Position numbers and translations under genes: made by a program. From Terrirubrum flagellatum (GTDB lineage: Bacteria; Pseudomonadota; Alphaproteobacteria; Rhizobiales; Beijerinckiaceae), in assembly GCF_022059845.1 (NCBI RefSeq), contig NZ_CP091851.1:4763501-4827500 (forward strand): a DNA stretch of 64,000 nt. Reading direction: 5' to 3'. The notes under the pieces are model-generated. The model saw nothing but the letters and a program-made list of their open reading frames with translations. It was not told where the DNA came from and did no database searches. Below are positions 26,796 to 35,181 of this stretch, one piece after another (the first letter of the stretch is position 1; the number at the start of each line of letters is the position of its first letter).

Positions 26796-26968
26796 GTCGA
26801 TGGGAACATGTAGGTCGTGACAAGCCGCCAGATGAGATAAACGGCGAAAGCGAAGCCGAGCATGCGGCCGATGCGCTTGCCCCAGATTTCAGCCGCGTCC
26901 GGCGGCTCGTCCTGCGTCGACGGCTTCGGCTTGAGCGGATCGTTGCTCGTTCTGTGATCTTCGAACAT
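26792..26968 (-). CDS. Small single-pass membrane protein
   Basis: 58 residues from ATG 26968: a polar N-terminus (MFEDHRTSNDPLKPKPSTQDEPPDAAEIWGKR) and one hydrophobic C-terminal segment (MLGFAFAVYLIWRLVTTYMF). Its end overlaps the metallopeptidase start by 4 bp (ATGA type), which supports a real coupled gene. Family not recognised. Longer in-frame readings upstream lack a ribosome site. Confidence 0.5.
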   Translation of the reverse strand: MFEDHRTSNDPLKPKPSTQDEPPDAAEIWGKRIGRMLGFAFAVYLIWRLVTTYMFPST

Positions 26969-27095
26969 GCGGGAATGAGGACATGATTGCGCGGCGCTGG
27001 CAATCGCGCGGCCGCCCCATTTGGAACAACATCCGTTCATGCGCGGTTGCGTCTTTGCGGCCCACCATGAGGCCAGCCAAGGAAAGGAGGCGCTC

Positions 27096-27380
27096 ATGCG
27101 GATGCTCGCAAAGATCGCGCTTGCTGCAGCTTTATTCGCGACGCCGGCGTTCGCCGGTTCACCCGGTCCCGCCGTTGCGGACCAGCCCGATGTCGCCCAG
27201 GCGCTGGAATCAGCGCAGTGGGCGCGCCATCATCATTGGCGTCATCATCACCGCGGCCATCACTATGGCTGGCGCCATCATCGCCGGCATTGGGGATGGC
27301 GTCACAACCGCGGTCATCATTATGGATGGTACAAGCATCATCGCGGCCATGGCGGATGGCGCCATCACGGACGCGGCTGA
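27096..27380 (+). CDS. Histidine-rich secreted protein
   Basis: 94 residues from ATG 27096, with an excellent ribosome site (AAGGAGG, 5-bp spacing). A signal peptide (MRMLAKIALAAALFATPAFA) is followed by a short linker and then residues 45-91, in which 19 of 47 residues are His, with Arg, Gly, Trp and Tyr making up most of the rest. The unit GHHYGW occurs twice. It is probably periplasmic and metal-binding; no catalytic domain. No metal-regulatory box is evident in front of it. Confidence 0.75.
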   Translation: MRMLAKIALAAALFATPAFAGSPGPAVADQPDVAQALESAQWARHHHWRHHHRGHHYGWRHHRRHWGWRHNRGHHYGWYKHHRGHGGWRHHGRG

Positions 27381-27406
27381 TCTTGCGCTGTCTGCGATGA
27401 ATTGAT

Positions 27407-27432
27407 GCGATCCGCGCGCATGCGCGGATCGC
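27407..27432. terminator. Hairpin between His-rich gene and leuC
   Basis: Perfect 11-bp stem GCGATCCGCGC/GCGCGGATCGC, loop GCAT, between two convergent genes. Strong stem but only a weak AT tail (GAGAAAATAT), so termination is likely but not certain. Confidence 0.6.
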
Positions 27433-27441
27433 GAGAAAATA

Positions 27442-28851
27442 TCAGCCGATCGTTCTGATATCGACGAAGTGGCCGGCGATCGCCGCAGCCGCGGCCATCG
27501 AAGGCGACATGAGATGCGTGCGGCCCTTGAAGCCCTGGCGTCCTTCGAAATTGCGATTCGACGTTGAGGCGCAGCGCTGCTCCGGCTTGAGCTGATCGGG
27601 ATTCATGCCGAGGCACATGGAGCAGCCGGGCTCGCGCCATTCAAAGCCCGCGGCGGTGAAGATTCTGTCGAGGCCTTCGGCTTCCGCCTGCTGCTTCACG
27701 ATGCCGGAACCGGGAACGATCATGGCGTAGGCCAGACGCTCGCTGACCTTCTTGCCTTCGACGATCTTCGCGACAGCGCGCAGATCCTCGATGCGGCCGT
27801 TGGTGCAGGAGCCGATCCAGATCACGTCGAGCGGGATGTCAGTCATCTTCACGCCTGGCGTCAGGCCCATATAGGCGAGCGCGCGCTGCTTGGAGAGACG
27901 CTTGTTCTCGTCGGCGATGTCGGAAGGATCGGGAACGACGCCTGATATCGCGACGACATCTTCGGGCGACGTGCCCCAGGTGACGATCGGCGGCAGGTTC
28001 GCCGCGTCGAGCTTCACGATGCGATCGAAATGCGCGCCATCGTCAGTCGACAGCTTTTCCCAATAGCGCATCGCGGCGTCCCAGTTGGCGCCTTTCGGCG
28101 CCTTCGGGCGATCCTTGAGATAGGCGAAGGATTTCCCGTCCGGCGCGATCATGCCGGCGCGCGCGCCGCCCTCGATCGACATGTTGCAGACCGTCATGCG
28201 GCCTTCCATCGAGAGATCGCGGATCGCTTCGCCGGCATATTCGATGACGGAGCCGGTGCCGCCCGCGGTGCCGATCTCGCCGATGATCGCGAGCACGATG
28301 TCTTTCGCGCCAACGCCCTTCGGCGCCTTGCCGTCGACGACGACGCGCATGTTCATCGCCTTCTTCTGCACCAGCGTCTGGGTCGCGAGCACATGCTCGA
28401 CCTCCGACGTGCCGATGCCGTGGGCGAGCGCGCCAAAGGCGCCGTGGGTCGAGGTGTGGCTGTCGCCGCAGACGATCGTCGTGCCCGGCAGCGTGAAGCC
28501 CTGCTCGGGTCCGATGATATGGACGATGCCCTGCCTGATGTCGTGCTCGTTGTAATATTCGATGCCGAAGTCGCGCGCGTTCTGCGCCAGCGTCTCGACC
28601 TGCTGGCGGGACTCGGGGTCGGCGATGCCTTGCGACCGATCGGTGGTCTGGATGTTGTGATCGACGACGGCGAGCGTCTTTTCCGGCGCGCGCACCTTGC
28701 GGCCCGTCATGCGAAGACCTTCAAACGCCTGCGGCGATGTCACCTCATGGACAAGATGGCGATCAATATAGAGGAGGCAGGTGCCGTCGGGCTGTTCGTC
28801 GACGACATGGTCGTCCCAGATCTTGTCGTACAGGGTGCGCGGCTTGGCCAT
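27442..28851 (-). CDS. leuC: 3-isopropylmalate dehydratase large subunit
   Basis: 469 residues, standard length. Aconitase-superfamily features: [64 protein letters not shown], and the [4Fe-4S] cysteines CTN plus [10 protein letters not shown] near the C-terminus. It pairs with LeuD in leucine synthesis. The upstream neighbour on the minus strand is none; a small membrane protein gene diverges at 29036. Confidence 0.98.
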   Translation of the reverse strand: MAKPRTLYDKIWDDHVVDEQPDGTCLLYIDRHLVHEVTSPQAFEGLRMTGRKVRAPEKTLAVVDHNIQTTDRSQGIADPESRQQVETLAQNARDFGIEYYNEHDIRQGIVHIIGPEQGFTLPGTTIVCGDSHTSTHGAFGALAHGIGTSEVEHVLATQTLVQKKAMNMRVVVDGKAPKGVGAKDIVLAIIGEIGTAGGTGSVIEYAGEAIRDLSMEGRMTVCNMSIEGGARAGMIAPDGKSFAYLKDRPKAPKGANWDAAMRYWEKLSTDDGAHFDRIVKLDAANLPPIVTWGTSPEDVVAISGVVPDPSDIADENKRLSKQRALAYMGLTPGVKMTDIPLDVIWIGSCTNGRIEDLRAVAKIVEGKKVSERLAYAMIVPGSGIVKQQAEAEGLDRIFTAAGFEWREPGCSMCLGMNPDQLKPEQRCASTSNRNFEGRQGFKGRTHLMSPSMAAAAAIAGHFVDIRTIG

Positions 28852-29035
28852 GTTGCGCGTCGTCCTTCAGCATGCATCGTGGGCGCCTGAAGTCTGGAGC
28901 GGCCTTCAGGGCCGCCGGCGTCCCGACATTCGTCACTGGACCAATCCGGGATTTCCTGAGATCAGTCCGGCGGGGCTTGTAGCGATTCAGCCGCCTGGGT
29001 GGAAGCGCATTCGGCGGCGGGGCAGGAGTGCAGGA

Positions 29036-29437
29036 ATGTCGATTCGCCAGTTTCCGTTCATGGCCTTCGCGGTCATCCTCTATTTCGTGCTGGTCTCCCT
29101 CTTCAAACTGCCGCTGAACCAGGATCTGATGTCCATTCCGATGCCTTCGGGCGTCCGACTGGTTCTGACGGTCAGCGACATCCTCATCATCCTCGCCACC
29201 ATCTTCAGCTTCGTCGAACTGATCGGCTCGACTTCGGCCAGCGCGACCGCGATCCTGAACCACGGCCTGCAGCTCATCGTGTTCCTCGCCGCCCTGCTGC
29301 TCCTCTTGCTGCTGCCGACCTTCGCCACCGGCTGCTTCCTGGTCATCACCATGATGACGCTGATCAATACGGTCGCCGGCTACTCGATCAGCATCCTGCG
29401 CGCGCGGCGGGATTTCACGGTCGGACCGACGCTCTAA
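29036..29437 (+). CDS. Small polytopic membrane protein of unknown function
   Basis: 133 residues from ATG 29036 with AGGAG 7 bp upstream (29024-29028). About four membrane segments: FMAFAVILYFVLVSLF, LVLTVSDILIILATIFSFVELI, GLQLIVFLAALLLLLLLPTF and CFLVITMMTLINTVAGYSISILRARR. The last two segments nearly merge. Hydrophilic loops are short. No family recognised, but the profile is seen in uncharacterised alphaproteobacterial proteins. Confidence 0.75.
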   Translation: MSIRQFPFMAFAVILYFVLVSLFKLPLNQDLMSIPMPSGVRLVLTVSDILIILATIFSFVELIGSTSASATAILNHGLQLIVFLAALLLLLLLPTFATGCFLVITMMTLINTVAGYSISILRARRDFTVGPTL

Positions 29438-29564
29438 GATCGCTTTTCAGCCAGAAGACGGCGCCGCCTTTGGCGCGTGCGCCAGCGCACAGGAACCCTG
29501 ACGTTAACGGAGCATTAGTTCTGCGTCCCGGCCGGCAAGGCTGGGGCGCCGAACGGAGGCTCCC

Positions 29565-29828
29565 ATGCTTGGATTCTCGCCCGCCACAATCGCCGCCTGC
29601 ACGGTCGCCGCGCTCGCGATCACGACTGCGATCATGCCGACGGGGCTGAAGGCCCAGGCCGGCCTGAAGGACGAGACCCGTTTGGCGCAGGTTGCGGACG
29701 CCCCGGTTTCCCAGCGCGCCATGCTGAAGCGCGGCGGCGGCTCCATGGATGGCTGCCTGACCATGACCGAGCGCAAGCTGCGTCCCGACGGCGGCTACGA
29801 CGTCAACCAGTTCCGGGTCTGCGAGTAG
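29565..29828 (+). CDS. Small exported protein of unknown function
   Basis: 87 residues with GGAGG shortly before ATG 29565. The hydrophobic N-terminus (IAACTVAALAITTAIMPTGLKAQA) looks like a signal peptide. The mature part has two cysteines (MDGCLTM and FRVCE, the second near the C-terminus) that could form a disulfide. Unknown family. A rho-independent terminator follows at 29863-29881. Confidence 0.6.
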   Translation: MLGFSPATIAACTVAALAITTAIMPTGLKAQAGLKDETRLAQVADAPVSQRAMLKRGGGSMDGCLTMTERKLRPDGGYDVNQFRVCE

Positions 29829-29862
29829 GCCCTTCATTCACCGACGACTCCAGCCCGCATGA

Positions 29863-29881
29863 GCCGCAGCCTTGCTGCGGC
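29863..29881 (+). terminator. Rho-independent terminator
   Basis: 8-bp stem GCCGCAGC/GCTGCGGC with loop CTT, immediately followed by TTTTGTTT. It ends the small exported protein gene and isolates the Zur-box promoter that begins 18 bp later. Confidence 0.9.
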
Positions 29882-29898
29882 TTTTGTTTGCGCTTGAG

Positions 29899-29913
29899 TG
29901 TTATAGTATAACA
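29899..29913. promoter_or_regulatory. Zur-like operator (TGTTATA-G-TATAACA)
   Basis: Perfect 15-bp palindrome with 7-bp arms, flanked by GAG and TTTC. It matches the core of the known proteobacterial Zur box (TGTTATANTATAACA). It is 47 bp upstream of the DUF4198 start (29960), so that gene should be derepressed under zinc limitation. Confidence 0.75.
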
Positions 29914-29959
29914 TTTCATAAGATACGCCCTGCTCACGTATCGTATGATGAGGATGGCG

Positions 29960-30685
29960 ATGAAGCTTATGAGATTGTTGGCGGCAGCCGCCGCTCTTGG
30001 CGCTGCGACGGCCGCGCACGCCCATGGCGTCTGGCTGGCGGATCGGGCGGGCGCGCTCACCGTCGTCTATGGCGTCGGCCCGCAAGACGAGGCGTATCGC
30101 CCCGACAAGGTGACGCGGATCGAGGCCAGGGCGGCGGACGGGACGCCGCTCGCGGCGAAGCTGGCCGCCAACGGACGGAACGTCATTGTCGAGGCGCCAA
30201 GGGAGGCCGCGAGCTTCGCGACCACCCTCGACAACGGCTTCTGGACCAAGGGTCCCGACGGCAAGTTCCGCAATGTCAGGAAATCAGAAGTTCCGGACGC
30301 GCAATCGGCGAGCCACACCGTCAAATTCAACACCCATGTCAGGGCTTCGACCGGCGGCGCGCCGAAACCGTTCGGACTGACGCTGGAGATCGTGCCGCTT
30401 GTCGACGTTCATCCGCTGACCCCGGGCGATGAACTTCCCGTGCAGGTGCTGTTCGAGGGCAAGCCGCTGAAGGGCGCGGCCCTCTTCGTCGACTATGTCA
30501 ACGACGCCAACACGCGCGGCGCCAAGACGGACGCGGACGGCAAGGCGACGCTGAAGGTGCGCAATGACGGGCTCAATGTGATCGGCGTCGCTTTCAGTCA
30601 GCCGACGCCAGATGACAAGGACGCAGACAAGATCGGCTATTTCGCCACCCTGTCCTTCGTCACGGCTTTTGTCGAAAACGACTGA
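29960..30685 (+). CDS. DUF4198-type periplasmic protein, probably zinc-responsive
   Basis: 241 residues from ATG 29960, chosen for GAGG at 29950-29953 (6-bp spacing). The signal peptide MKLMRLLAAAAALGAATAAHA should be cut after Ala21, leaving His as residue 1 of mature HGVWLADRAGALTV. The rest follows the DUF4198/NikM-like pattern: beta-rich, ending with a transthyretin-like repeat (LTPGDELPVQVLFEGKPLKGAALFVDY, TDADGKATLKVRNDGLNVIGV). Relatives accompany metal transporters. The Zur-like box directly upstream points to zinc handling. An upstream ATG at 29945 is less likely. Confidence 0.8.
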   Translation: MKLMRLLAAAAALGAATAAHAHGVWLADRAGALTVVYGVGPQDEAYRPDKVTRIEARAADGTPLAAKLAANGRNVIVEAPREAASFATTLDNGFWTKGPDGKFRNVRKSEVPDAQSASHTVKFNTHVRASTGGAPKPFGLTLEIVPLVDVHPLTPGDELPVQVLFEGKPLKGAALFVDYVNDANTRGAKTDADGKATLKVRNDGLNVIGVAFSQPTPDDKDADKIGYFATLSFVTAFVEND

Positions 30686-30713
30686 ACGGCGGGCGTTTCT
30701 CGCCCCAAATAAA

Positions 30714-30736
30714 AACGCGGCCGTGAAGGCCGCGTT
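30714..30736. terminator. Bidirectional terminator between DUF4198 gene and rplS
   Basis: 9-bp stem AACGCGGCC/GGCCGCGTT, loop GTGAA, preceded by AAATAAA and followed by CTTT. It serves both convergent genes. Confidence 0.85.
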
Positions 30737-30757
30737 CTTTCAATCCGATGAAGAAGC

Positions 30758-31147
30758 TTACGCGGCGGCTTCGCCGCCCTTGCCCTTCGTGTCCACGCGT
30801 TCGGTGATGCGGGCCGATTTGCCGCGACGATCACGGAGATAATAGAGCTTCGCGCGACGGACCTTGCCTTTGCGGACGAGCTTGATCGAGTCGATCATCG
30901 GTGAATAGAGCGGGAATACGCGCTCGACGCCTTCGCCGTAGGAGATCTTGCGGACGGTGAAGTTCTGGTTGAGGCCGCTGCGGGCGCGGGCGATGCAGAC
31001 GCCTTCATAGGCCTGCACGCGGGTGCGATCGCCTTCAACCACCTTGACGTTGACGATGACGGTGTCGCCGGGCTGGAAGTCCGGGATGTCTTTGCCGGCG
31101 CTCAGCTTGGCGACCTGCTCTTTGTCGAGCTGCTCGATGATGTTCAT
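30758..31147 (-). CDS. rplS: 50S ribosomal protein L19
   Basis: 129 residues. L19 signatures: [106 protein letters not shown]. It lies at the 30S-50S interface. In most bacteria it directly follows trmD; here trmD ends at 3151 on the opposite strand. A UUCG-type hairpin (about 31168-31182) lies in its leader. Confidence 0.98.
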   Translation of the reverse strand: MNIIEQLDKEQVAKLSAGKDIPDFQPGDTVIVNVKVVEGDRTRVQAYEGVCIARARSGLNQNFTVRKISYGEGVERVFPLYSPMIDSIKLVRKGKVRRAKLYYLRDRRGKSARITERVDTKGKGGEAAA

Positions 31148-31263
31148 GGCTTTATGCCTTTCCGTTCCGCCCCTTCGGGGCGAGCGTTTCGGGACGCTGT
31201 TGTGAGTTGAGGCGCGGCCTATAGCTCAGGCCGCCGGGCTTGTCGACAGGGCGAAAAGCCGGC

Positions 31264-31854
31264 TCAGCCCTTTGAACTCCGGACGAGTTTACGGATCAGC
31301 TCGACTGCTTGAGGGGTCAGCGGCCCGACATGCTTGTGCAGGATCACGCCTGAGCCGTCGACCACGAAGGTCTCGGGCACGCCATAAACGCCCCAGTCGA
31401 TGGTCGAGCGGCCGCTGCGGTCGACGCCGATGCGGGAATAGGGGTTGCCCTTGGCGCCAAGGAAGCGGCGCGAATTGTCCGGCTCGTCCTTGTAGGCGAT
31501 TCCGGCGATCGTCACTGAGGGATCGGCGGCGAGCTCCATGAGCCGCGGATGCTCCTCGTGGCAGGGCACGCACCAGGAGGCGAAGACGTTCACGATGATC
31601 GGGCGGCCGCTCTTCAGCGCCGCCGTATCGAAGCCGGGAACAGCCGCGCCGTCGCGCGTCGCGCCCTCCAGCGGCGGTAACGTGAAGTCCGGCGCCGTTC
31701 GGCCAATCATGGCCGAAGGCAGCCTGGAGGGGTCGGCGACGAAGAGCCTGAAGAGAAATAGACCGCTGAGCGCGAGGAAGATCGCAAGCGGCGCGATCAC
31801 AAGCAGCCTTGTGCGCGCGGCGGACGGCGCATCGCGTTGCGAGGCCTCGCTCAT
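31264..31854 (-). CDS. ccmG: Cytochrome c maturation thioredoxin CcmG/DsbE
   Basis: 196 residues. One N-terminal membrane anchor (LLVIAPLAIFLALSGLFLFRLFV), then a periplasmic thioredoxin fold with FASWCVPCHEEHPRLMELA (active CxxC) and GVYGVPETFVVDGSGVI with the cis-Pro. It reduces apocytochrome cysteines before heme attachment. Its start overlaps the ccmD stop. ccmB and ccmA are 25 kb away. Confidence 0.95.
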   Translation of the reverse strand: MSEASQRDAPSAARTRLLVIAPLAIFLALSGLFLFRLFVADPSRLPSAMIGRTAPDFTLPPLEGATRDGAAVPGFDTAALKSGRPIIVNVFASWCVPCHEEHPRLMELAADPSVTIAGIAYKDEPDNSRRFLGAKGNPYSRIGVDRSGRSTIDWGVYGVPETFVVDGSGVILHKHVGPLTPQAVELIRKLVRSSKG

Positions 31855-32015
31855 GATGGTCGTTCGCCGCGGCGGCGCGCGCCGCGCCCTTCCAGTTCTG
31901 ACAGGCCCCGCGTCACGGAGCGATAATCGAGCGCGCTCCAGAGGATCATCGCGATGATGATGACGCCCGCTGCGACGTAGGCCGCGATGACGAAAGGCCA
32001 GTGATCGGGGGTCAT
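31851..32015 (-). CDS. ccmD: Heme exporter protein CcmD
   Basis: 54 residues: MTPDHWPFVIAAYVAAGVIIIAMILWSALDYRSV followed by a basic tail. The W-P-F-V-I-A-A-Y-V motif before a single membrane helix is diagnostic for CcmD, which stabilises the CcmABC-CcmE heme-loading complex. It lies 5 bp after ccmC and overlaps ccmG by 4 bp. It is easily missed because it is inside a longer, out-of-context reading frame. Confidence 0.92.
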   Translation of the reverse strand: MTPDHWPFVIAAYVAAGVIIIAMILWSALDYRSVTRGLSELEGRGARRRGERPS

Positions 32016-32020
32016 GAGCT

Positions 32021-32755
32021 TTAAGCCGGCTGCGGCTCCTGCGCCGCGAGCAGCATCATCGTCCTGGCGCGGCGGCGCATGATCTCGGTGCGCATCCCCG
32101 CAAGCAGCAGGCTGACAAAGAGCAACAGAAAGGCGGCGGCCATCACGAAAAGGGGCCGCAGCATCGAGGGGTCGATCGCCGATCCGCCGAGCCGGATCAC
32201 CGATGCGGGCTGATGCAGCGAGCTCCACCAGTCGACGGAGAATTTGATGATCGGAATATTCACGACGCCGACGAGCGCCATGATGGCGCCGGCGCGCGCC
32301 GCCTGCGTCGGCTCCTCGATGGTGCGCTGGAGCGCGATCAGTCCGAGATAAATCAGGAAGAGCACGAAGACCGACGTCAGCCGCCCGTCCCACGCCCACC
32401 AGGCGCCCCACATCGGGCGGCCCCAGATCGAGCCGGTGACGAGGCACAGCAGCGTGAACCAGGCGCCGAGCGGCGCGGCGGTGCGGGCGGCGACATCGGC
32501 CAGCGGATGCTTCCATACGAGAACGCCAAGCGCGGAAGCAGCGATCAACATGTAGATCGCCATCGACAGCCAGGCGGCCGGAACATGGACATACATGATC
32601 CGCACCGTCTCGCCCTGTTGATAGTCCGGCGGCGATGCGGCGAAGGCGAGATAGAGCCCGATCGCAAACAGCAGCGCCGAAAGCGCCGCCGTAACGGGAA
32701 GCAACCGCCGGACGAGTCCGGCGAAGACGGCGGGATTGGCGAGACGCCCGAACAT
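32021..32755 (-). CDS. ccmC: Heme exporter protein CcmC
   Basis: 244 residues from ATG 32755, which matches the family N-terminus (MFGRLANPAVFAGLVRRLLPV). A TTG at 32791 would add 12 residues. Six membrane segments. The tryptophan-rich heme-handling motif WGRPMWGAWWAWDGRLTS is intact, and His residues in MYVHVPAAW and SLHQPAS fit the periplasmic heme ligands. It loads heme onto CcmE. Operon ccmC-ccmD-ccmG. Confidence 0.95.
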   Translation of the reverse strand: MFGRLANPAVFAGLVRRLLPVTAALSALLFAIGLYLAFAASPPDYQQGETVRIMYVHVPAAWLSMAIYMLIAASALGVLVWKHPLADVAARTAAPLGAWFTLLCLVTGSIWGRPMWGAWWAWDGRLTSVFVLFLIYLGLIALQRTIEEPTQAARAGAIMALVGVVNIPIIKFSVDWWSSLHQPASVIRLGGSAIDPSMLRPLFVMAAAFLLLFVSLLLAGMRTEIMRRRARTMMLLAAQEPQPA

Positions 32756-32822
32756 GGCGGCTGGCTTAAGGGACGGGGATGCAATCGGCAACGCGGTTGA
32801 TCGCCGCCCGGTCGCCGGCGCT

Positions 32823-33737
32823 TCAAACCTGCGCGAGCTCCTCGACGCGGCGCGCTCCGCCAGTGCGGCGGGATTCGGTGAATTGCGCGGCGATCTCGTT
32901 GTAGACGGCCCGGATGCGCGGGCTCATCTTCACGTCGCGATGGGCGACCAGCCAGATGTCGCGATGCGGCCAGTGCTGCCCGGGAAGGATCGGCATGAGG
33001 TCCGGACTGTCCTCCTGGACATAGGTCGGAAGCAGGCCGACGCCGAAGCCGGCGCGAACGGCGTAGACCTGGGCGATCGAGCTGTTGGTCTTGAACGCCA
33101 CCTGCGGATGCGACGCCACCAGATCGCGCCATTCGTCGCCGCCTGACGCGCCGTCCCACATGAAGGTCACGAGCGGATGGCGCAGCACGTCGCGCAACTC
33201 CGCCGGCGCGCCATGTCGCGCCACATAGTCGCGCGAGGCGAACAGGCTGAAACGCATGTCTCCCACGCGCTTTGCGATCAGCTCGCGCGCCTGCGGACGG
33301 CCAAGACGGATGGCGACGTCCGCGTCACGCTTCATGAGATCGGTGACGCCATTGTCGAGCAGAATCTCGGTGGTGATGTGCGGATGCTTCGTCGCGAGAC
33401 GCGTCAGCCGCTTGGTGAGCCAGAAGGCTCCGAGGCCTTCCGTCGCGGAAATGCGCACCACGCCGCCCATGCGATCGTCATGGCGCAGCACCTGTCGGCT
33501 GATCGCCTCGGCATGCTCCTCGATCGCGAGCGCGCGATGCCAGAGCGACTTGCCCGCTTCGGTGAGCACCAGTCCGTCCTGCGTGCGGCCGAACAGCGAA
33601 ACGCCGAGGCGTCCCTCGAAGAGATGAATGCGACGGCTGACCGTCGGCTGCGTCAGGCCGAGAAGCCGGGCGCCCGCGTTCAGGCTGCCGGCGCGACTGA
33701 CGGCGAGGAAAATCCTGATGTCGTCCCAGTCTTTCAT
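32823..33737 (-). CDS. LysR-family transcriptional regulator
   Basis: 304 residues. The N-terminal helix-turn-helix is IFLAVSRAGSLNAGARLLGLTQPTVSRRIHLFEGRLGVSLFGRTQDGLVLTEAG; the C-terminal ligand domain runs GVVRISATEGLGAFWLTKRLTRLATKHPHI to MPILPGQHWPHRDIWLVAHRDVKMSPRIRAV. It is divergent from the membrane-nucleotidyltransferase operon (start 33905), which is the usual geometry for a LysR regulator and its target, so it may control that operon. Confidence 0.93.
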   Translation of the reverse strand: MKDWDDIRIFLAVSRAGSLNAGARLLGLTQPTVSRRIHLFEGRLGVSLFGRTQDGLVLTEAGKSLWHRALAIEEHAEAISRQVLRHDDRMGGVVRISATEGLGAFWLTKRLTRLATKHPHITTEILLDNGVTDLMKRDADVAIRLGRPQARELIAKRVGDMRFSLFASRDYVARHGAPAELRDVLRHPLVTFMWDGASGGDEWRDLVASHPQVAFKTNSSIAQVYAVRAGFGVGLLPTYVQEDSPDLMPILPGQHWPHRDIWLVAHRDVKMSPRIRAVYNEIAAQFTESRRTGGARRVEELAQV

Positions 33738-33823
33738 TCAACGAAAATCTATATGGAACATAATCTTTTTCTTAGACCTATTCTGCGCTTATTGGCAATC
33801 CTCAACGCTATCAGCGGTTTCTA

Positions 33824-33874
33824 GGCTTCTCCGGTCGATTTTCGCCTGCGGCGCGGGCTCAAAATCGAAGAGCC
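33824..33874. promoter_or_regulatory. AT-rich divergent promoter region with hairpin
   Basis: Between the LysR gene and the operon at 33905 the DNA is much richer in A and T than its surroundings. It contains an 8-bp inverted repeat TCGATTTT/AAAATCGA (33835-33842/33861-33868) with partial outer pairing (GGCTTCT with AGAGCC). It may be a leader structure of the operon or a regulator site. Confidence 0.4.
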
Positions 33875-33904
33875 AAAGTATTGAAGAGCTATCGGGGGGT
33901 CTTC

Positions 33905-35155
33905 ATGGCGACGCAGGCAATCATTTCTTACGTCAAGAGTCCGTCTTCGATTATCGCCGTCTTCTCGGGCGCGTGCATGTACCTTGCCTATGCGATTGCG
34001 CACGGGCAATGGACGAACCCGTTCCTCATCAGCGTGTGTCTCTTTATTTCGATCTTCATTCCAAAATACTCGATCATCTCGAATAAGCTCGAAGAGAAGG
34101 TCAATCTTCGCTTCGCAATCGTCACGCTTGGAAGATTTGCGCGCTTCGCCATGCAGGCGGCGATGAATCTCGCGATCTGGATGCTGTTTTCCGTCGGCCA
34201 CGTCACGCCTGGCGACGGTTTGAACGCGCTTGGCGGCGTGTTCGGCGTAGCGATGCTGACGACGCTGGCGTCAGTCGGCGCGCAATTCATCGCGCAGTTT
34301 CTGTTCAATCGCGGTTATGGCGATCTCAATCGCAACGTCATGATTGCGCTTTGCCTCAACATCATTCTGACAGCGTCGGCGACAATTGGCGTTCCGCTTC
34401 TGTCGGAGCTTTTCAAGATCGTCAGCCTTGGTCTGGGCGGACTTCTCTTCGCCATCGGCGTCATGTCGGACCTGCGCGGGCGCATGGCGCCGAAGGGCGG
34501 AATCGGCGTCTTCTTCGGCACCTTCAATCCGTTCCATGTCACGCATCTCGCGCTTATCCGCGGGGCGATCGAGACGCGCGGGCTGAGCAAGGTGATCGTG
34601 CATCCGACGGTTACGCCCAAGCTGCATGCGCTGGCGCTGGAGCGTGGAGAAATTCGCGTCGCCCGCATCGAGGCCGGCCTGTGCGTGCTCGAAAAGACCA
34701 CGAGGGCCGATGCGAACGTGAACTATTTCCCGACCGGAAACCGCTTCTTTCCGCCGGAAACACGCAAGCTGATGATCGAACTGTCTCTCGCCGAGGCCGG
34801 GCTTGCCGACAAGGTCGAGGTGATGTGGCTGCCGGAAATCTATCGCGACAAGGGCTTCCACGGCGTGCTCCACGCCATTCGCAAGGCCCATCCCGGCGAG
34901 CGAATTCACGGCCTTCACGGAAGCGATCTTGGGGGCATGTGGGTGCGCGCGATCTATGATGAATGCGGGTGGATTTATCCGATCCCGCGCCGCCGCACCG
35001 ACAAGGTGTCGGCGACGGCTATCCGCAATGGCGCGGTCAACATGACCAGCGGCATCGTCACCGACATTCTCGCGCATCTGAAGGCCGGCGAGGGCCTGTT
35101 CGAGAGCGGTCCTCTCAGGTTCCGCAATGAAGCGGGCCTGGTGTCTCGCGCCTAG
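33905..35155 (+). CDS. Polytopic membrane protein fused to a nucleotidyltransferase domain
   Basis: 416 residues from ATG 33905 (an in-frame TTG at 33881 would add eight). Residues 12-188 hold about six membrane segments. A cytidylyltransferase/NadD-like domain follows from ~198: GIGVFFGTFNPFHVTH (205-214, the T/HxGH site with Thr replacing Gly), a GSD at 339-341, and KVSATAIRNG (~368-376, the ISSTxIR-type motif). Such enzymes join a nucleotide to a phosphorylated substrate. The fusion places the active site at the inner membrane. First gene of a tight operon with a GNAT and a cysteine hydrolase. Substrate unknown. Confidence 0.8.
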   Translation: MATQAIISYVKSPSSIIAVFSGACMYLAYAIAHGQWTNPFLISVCLFISIFIPKYSIISNKLEEKVNLRFAIVTLGRFARFAMQAAMNLAIWMLFSVGHVTPGDGLNALGGVFGVAMLTTLASVGAQFIAQFLFNRGYGDLNRNVMIALCLNIILTASATIGVPLLSELFKIVSLGLGGLLFAIGVMSDLRGRMAPKGGIGVFFGTFNPFHVTHLALIRGAIETRGLSKVIVHPTVTPKLHALALERGEIRVARIEAGLCVLEKTTRADANVNYFPTGNRFFPPETRKLMIELSLAEAGLADKVEVMWLPEIYRDKGFHGVLHAIRKAHPGERIHGLHGSDLGGMWVRAIYDECGWIYPIPRRRTDKVSATAIRNGAVNMTSGIVTDILAHLKAGEGLFESGPLRFRNEAGLVSRA

Positions 35156-35181
35156 AGCCTCGGACAGCGGGAGCAACTTTC

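Noticed and set aside
3195-31269. Shared CCGGCTCAGCC near both proposed inversion breakpoints
   Set aside because: The two copies are in the same orientation and one overlaps the ccmG stop, so they would not mediate an inversion and are probably chance.
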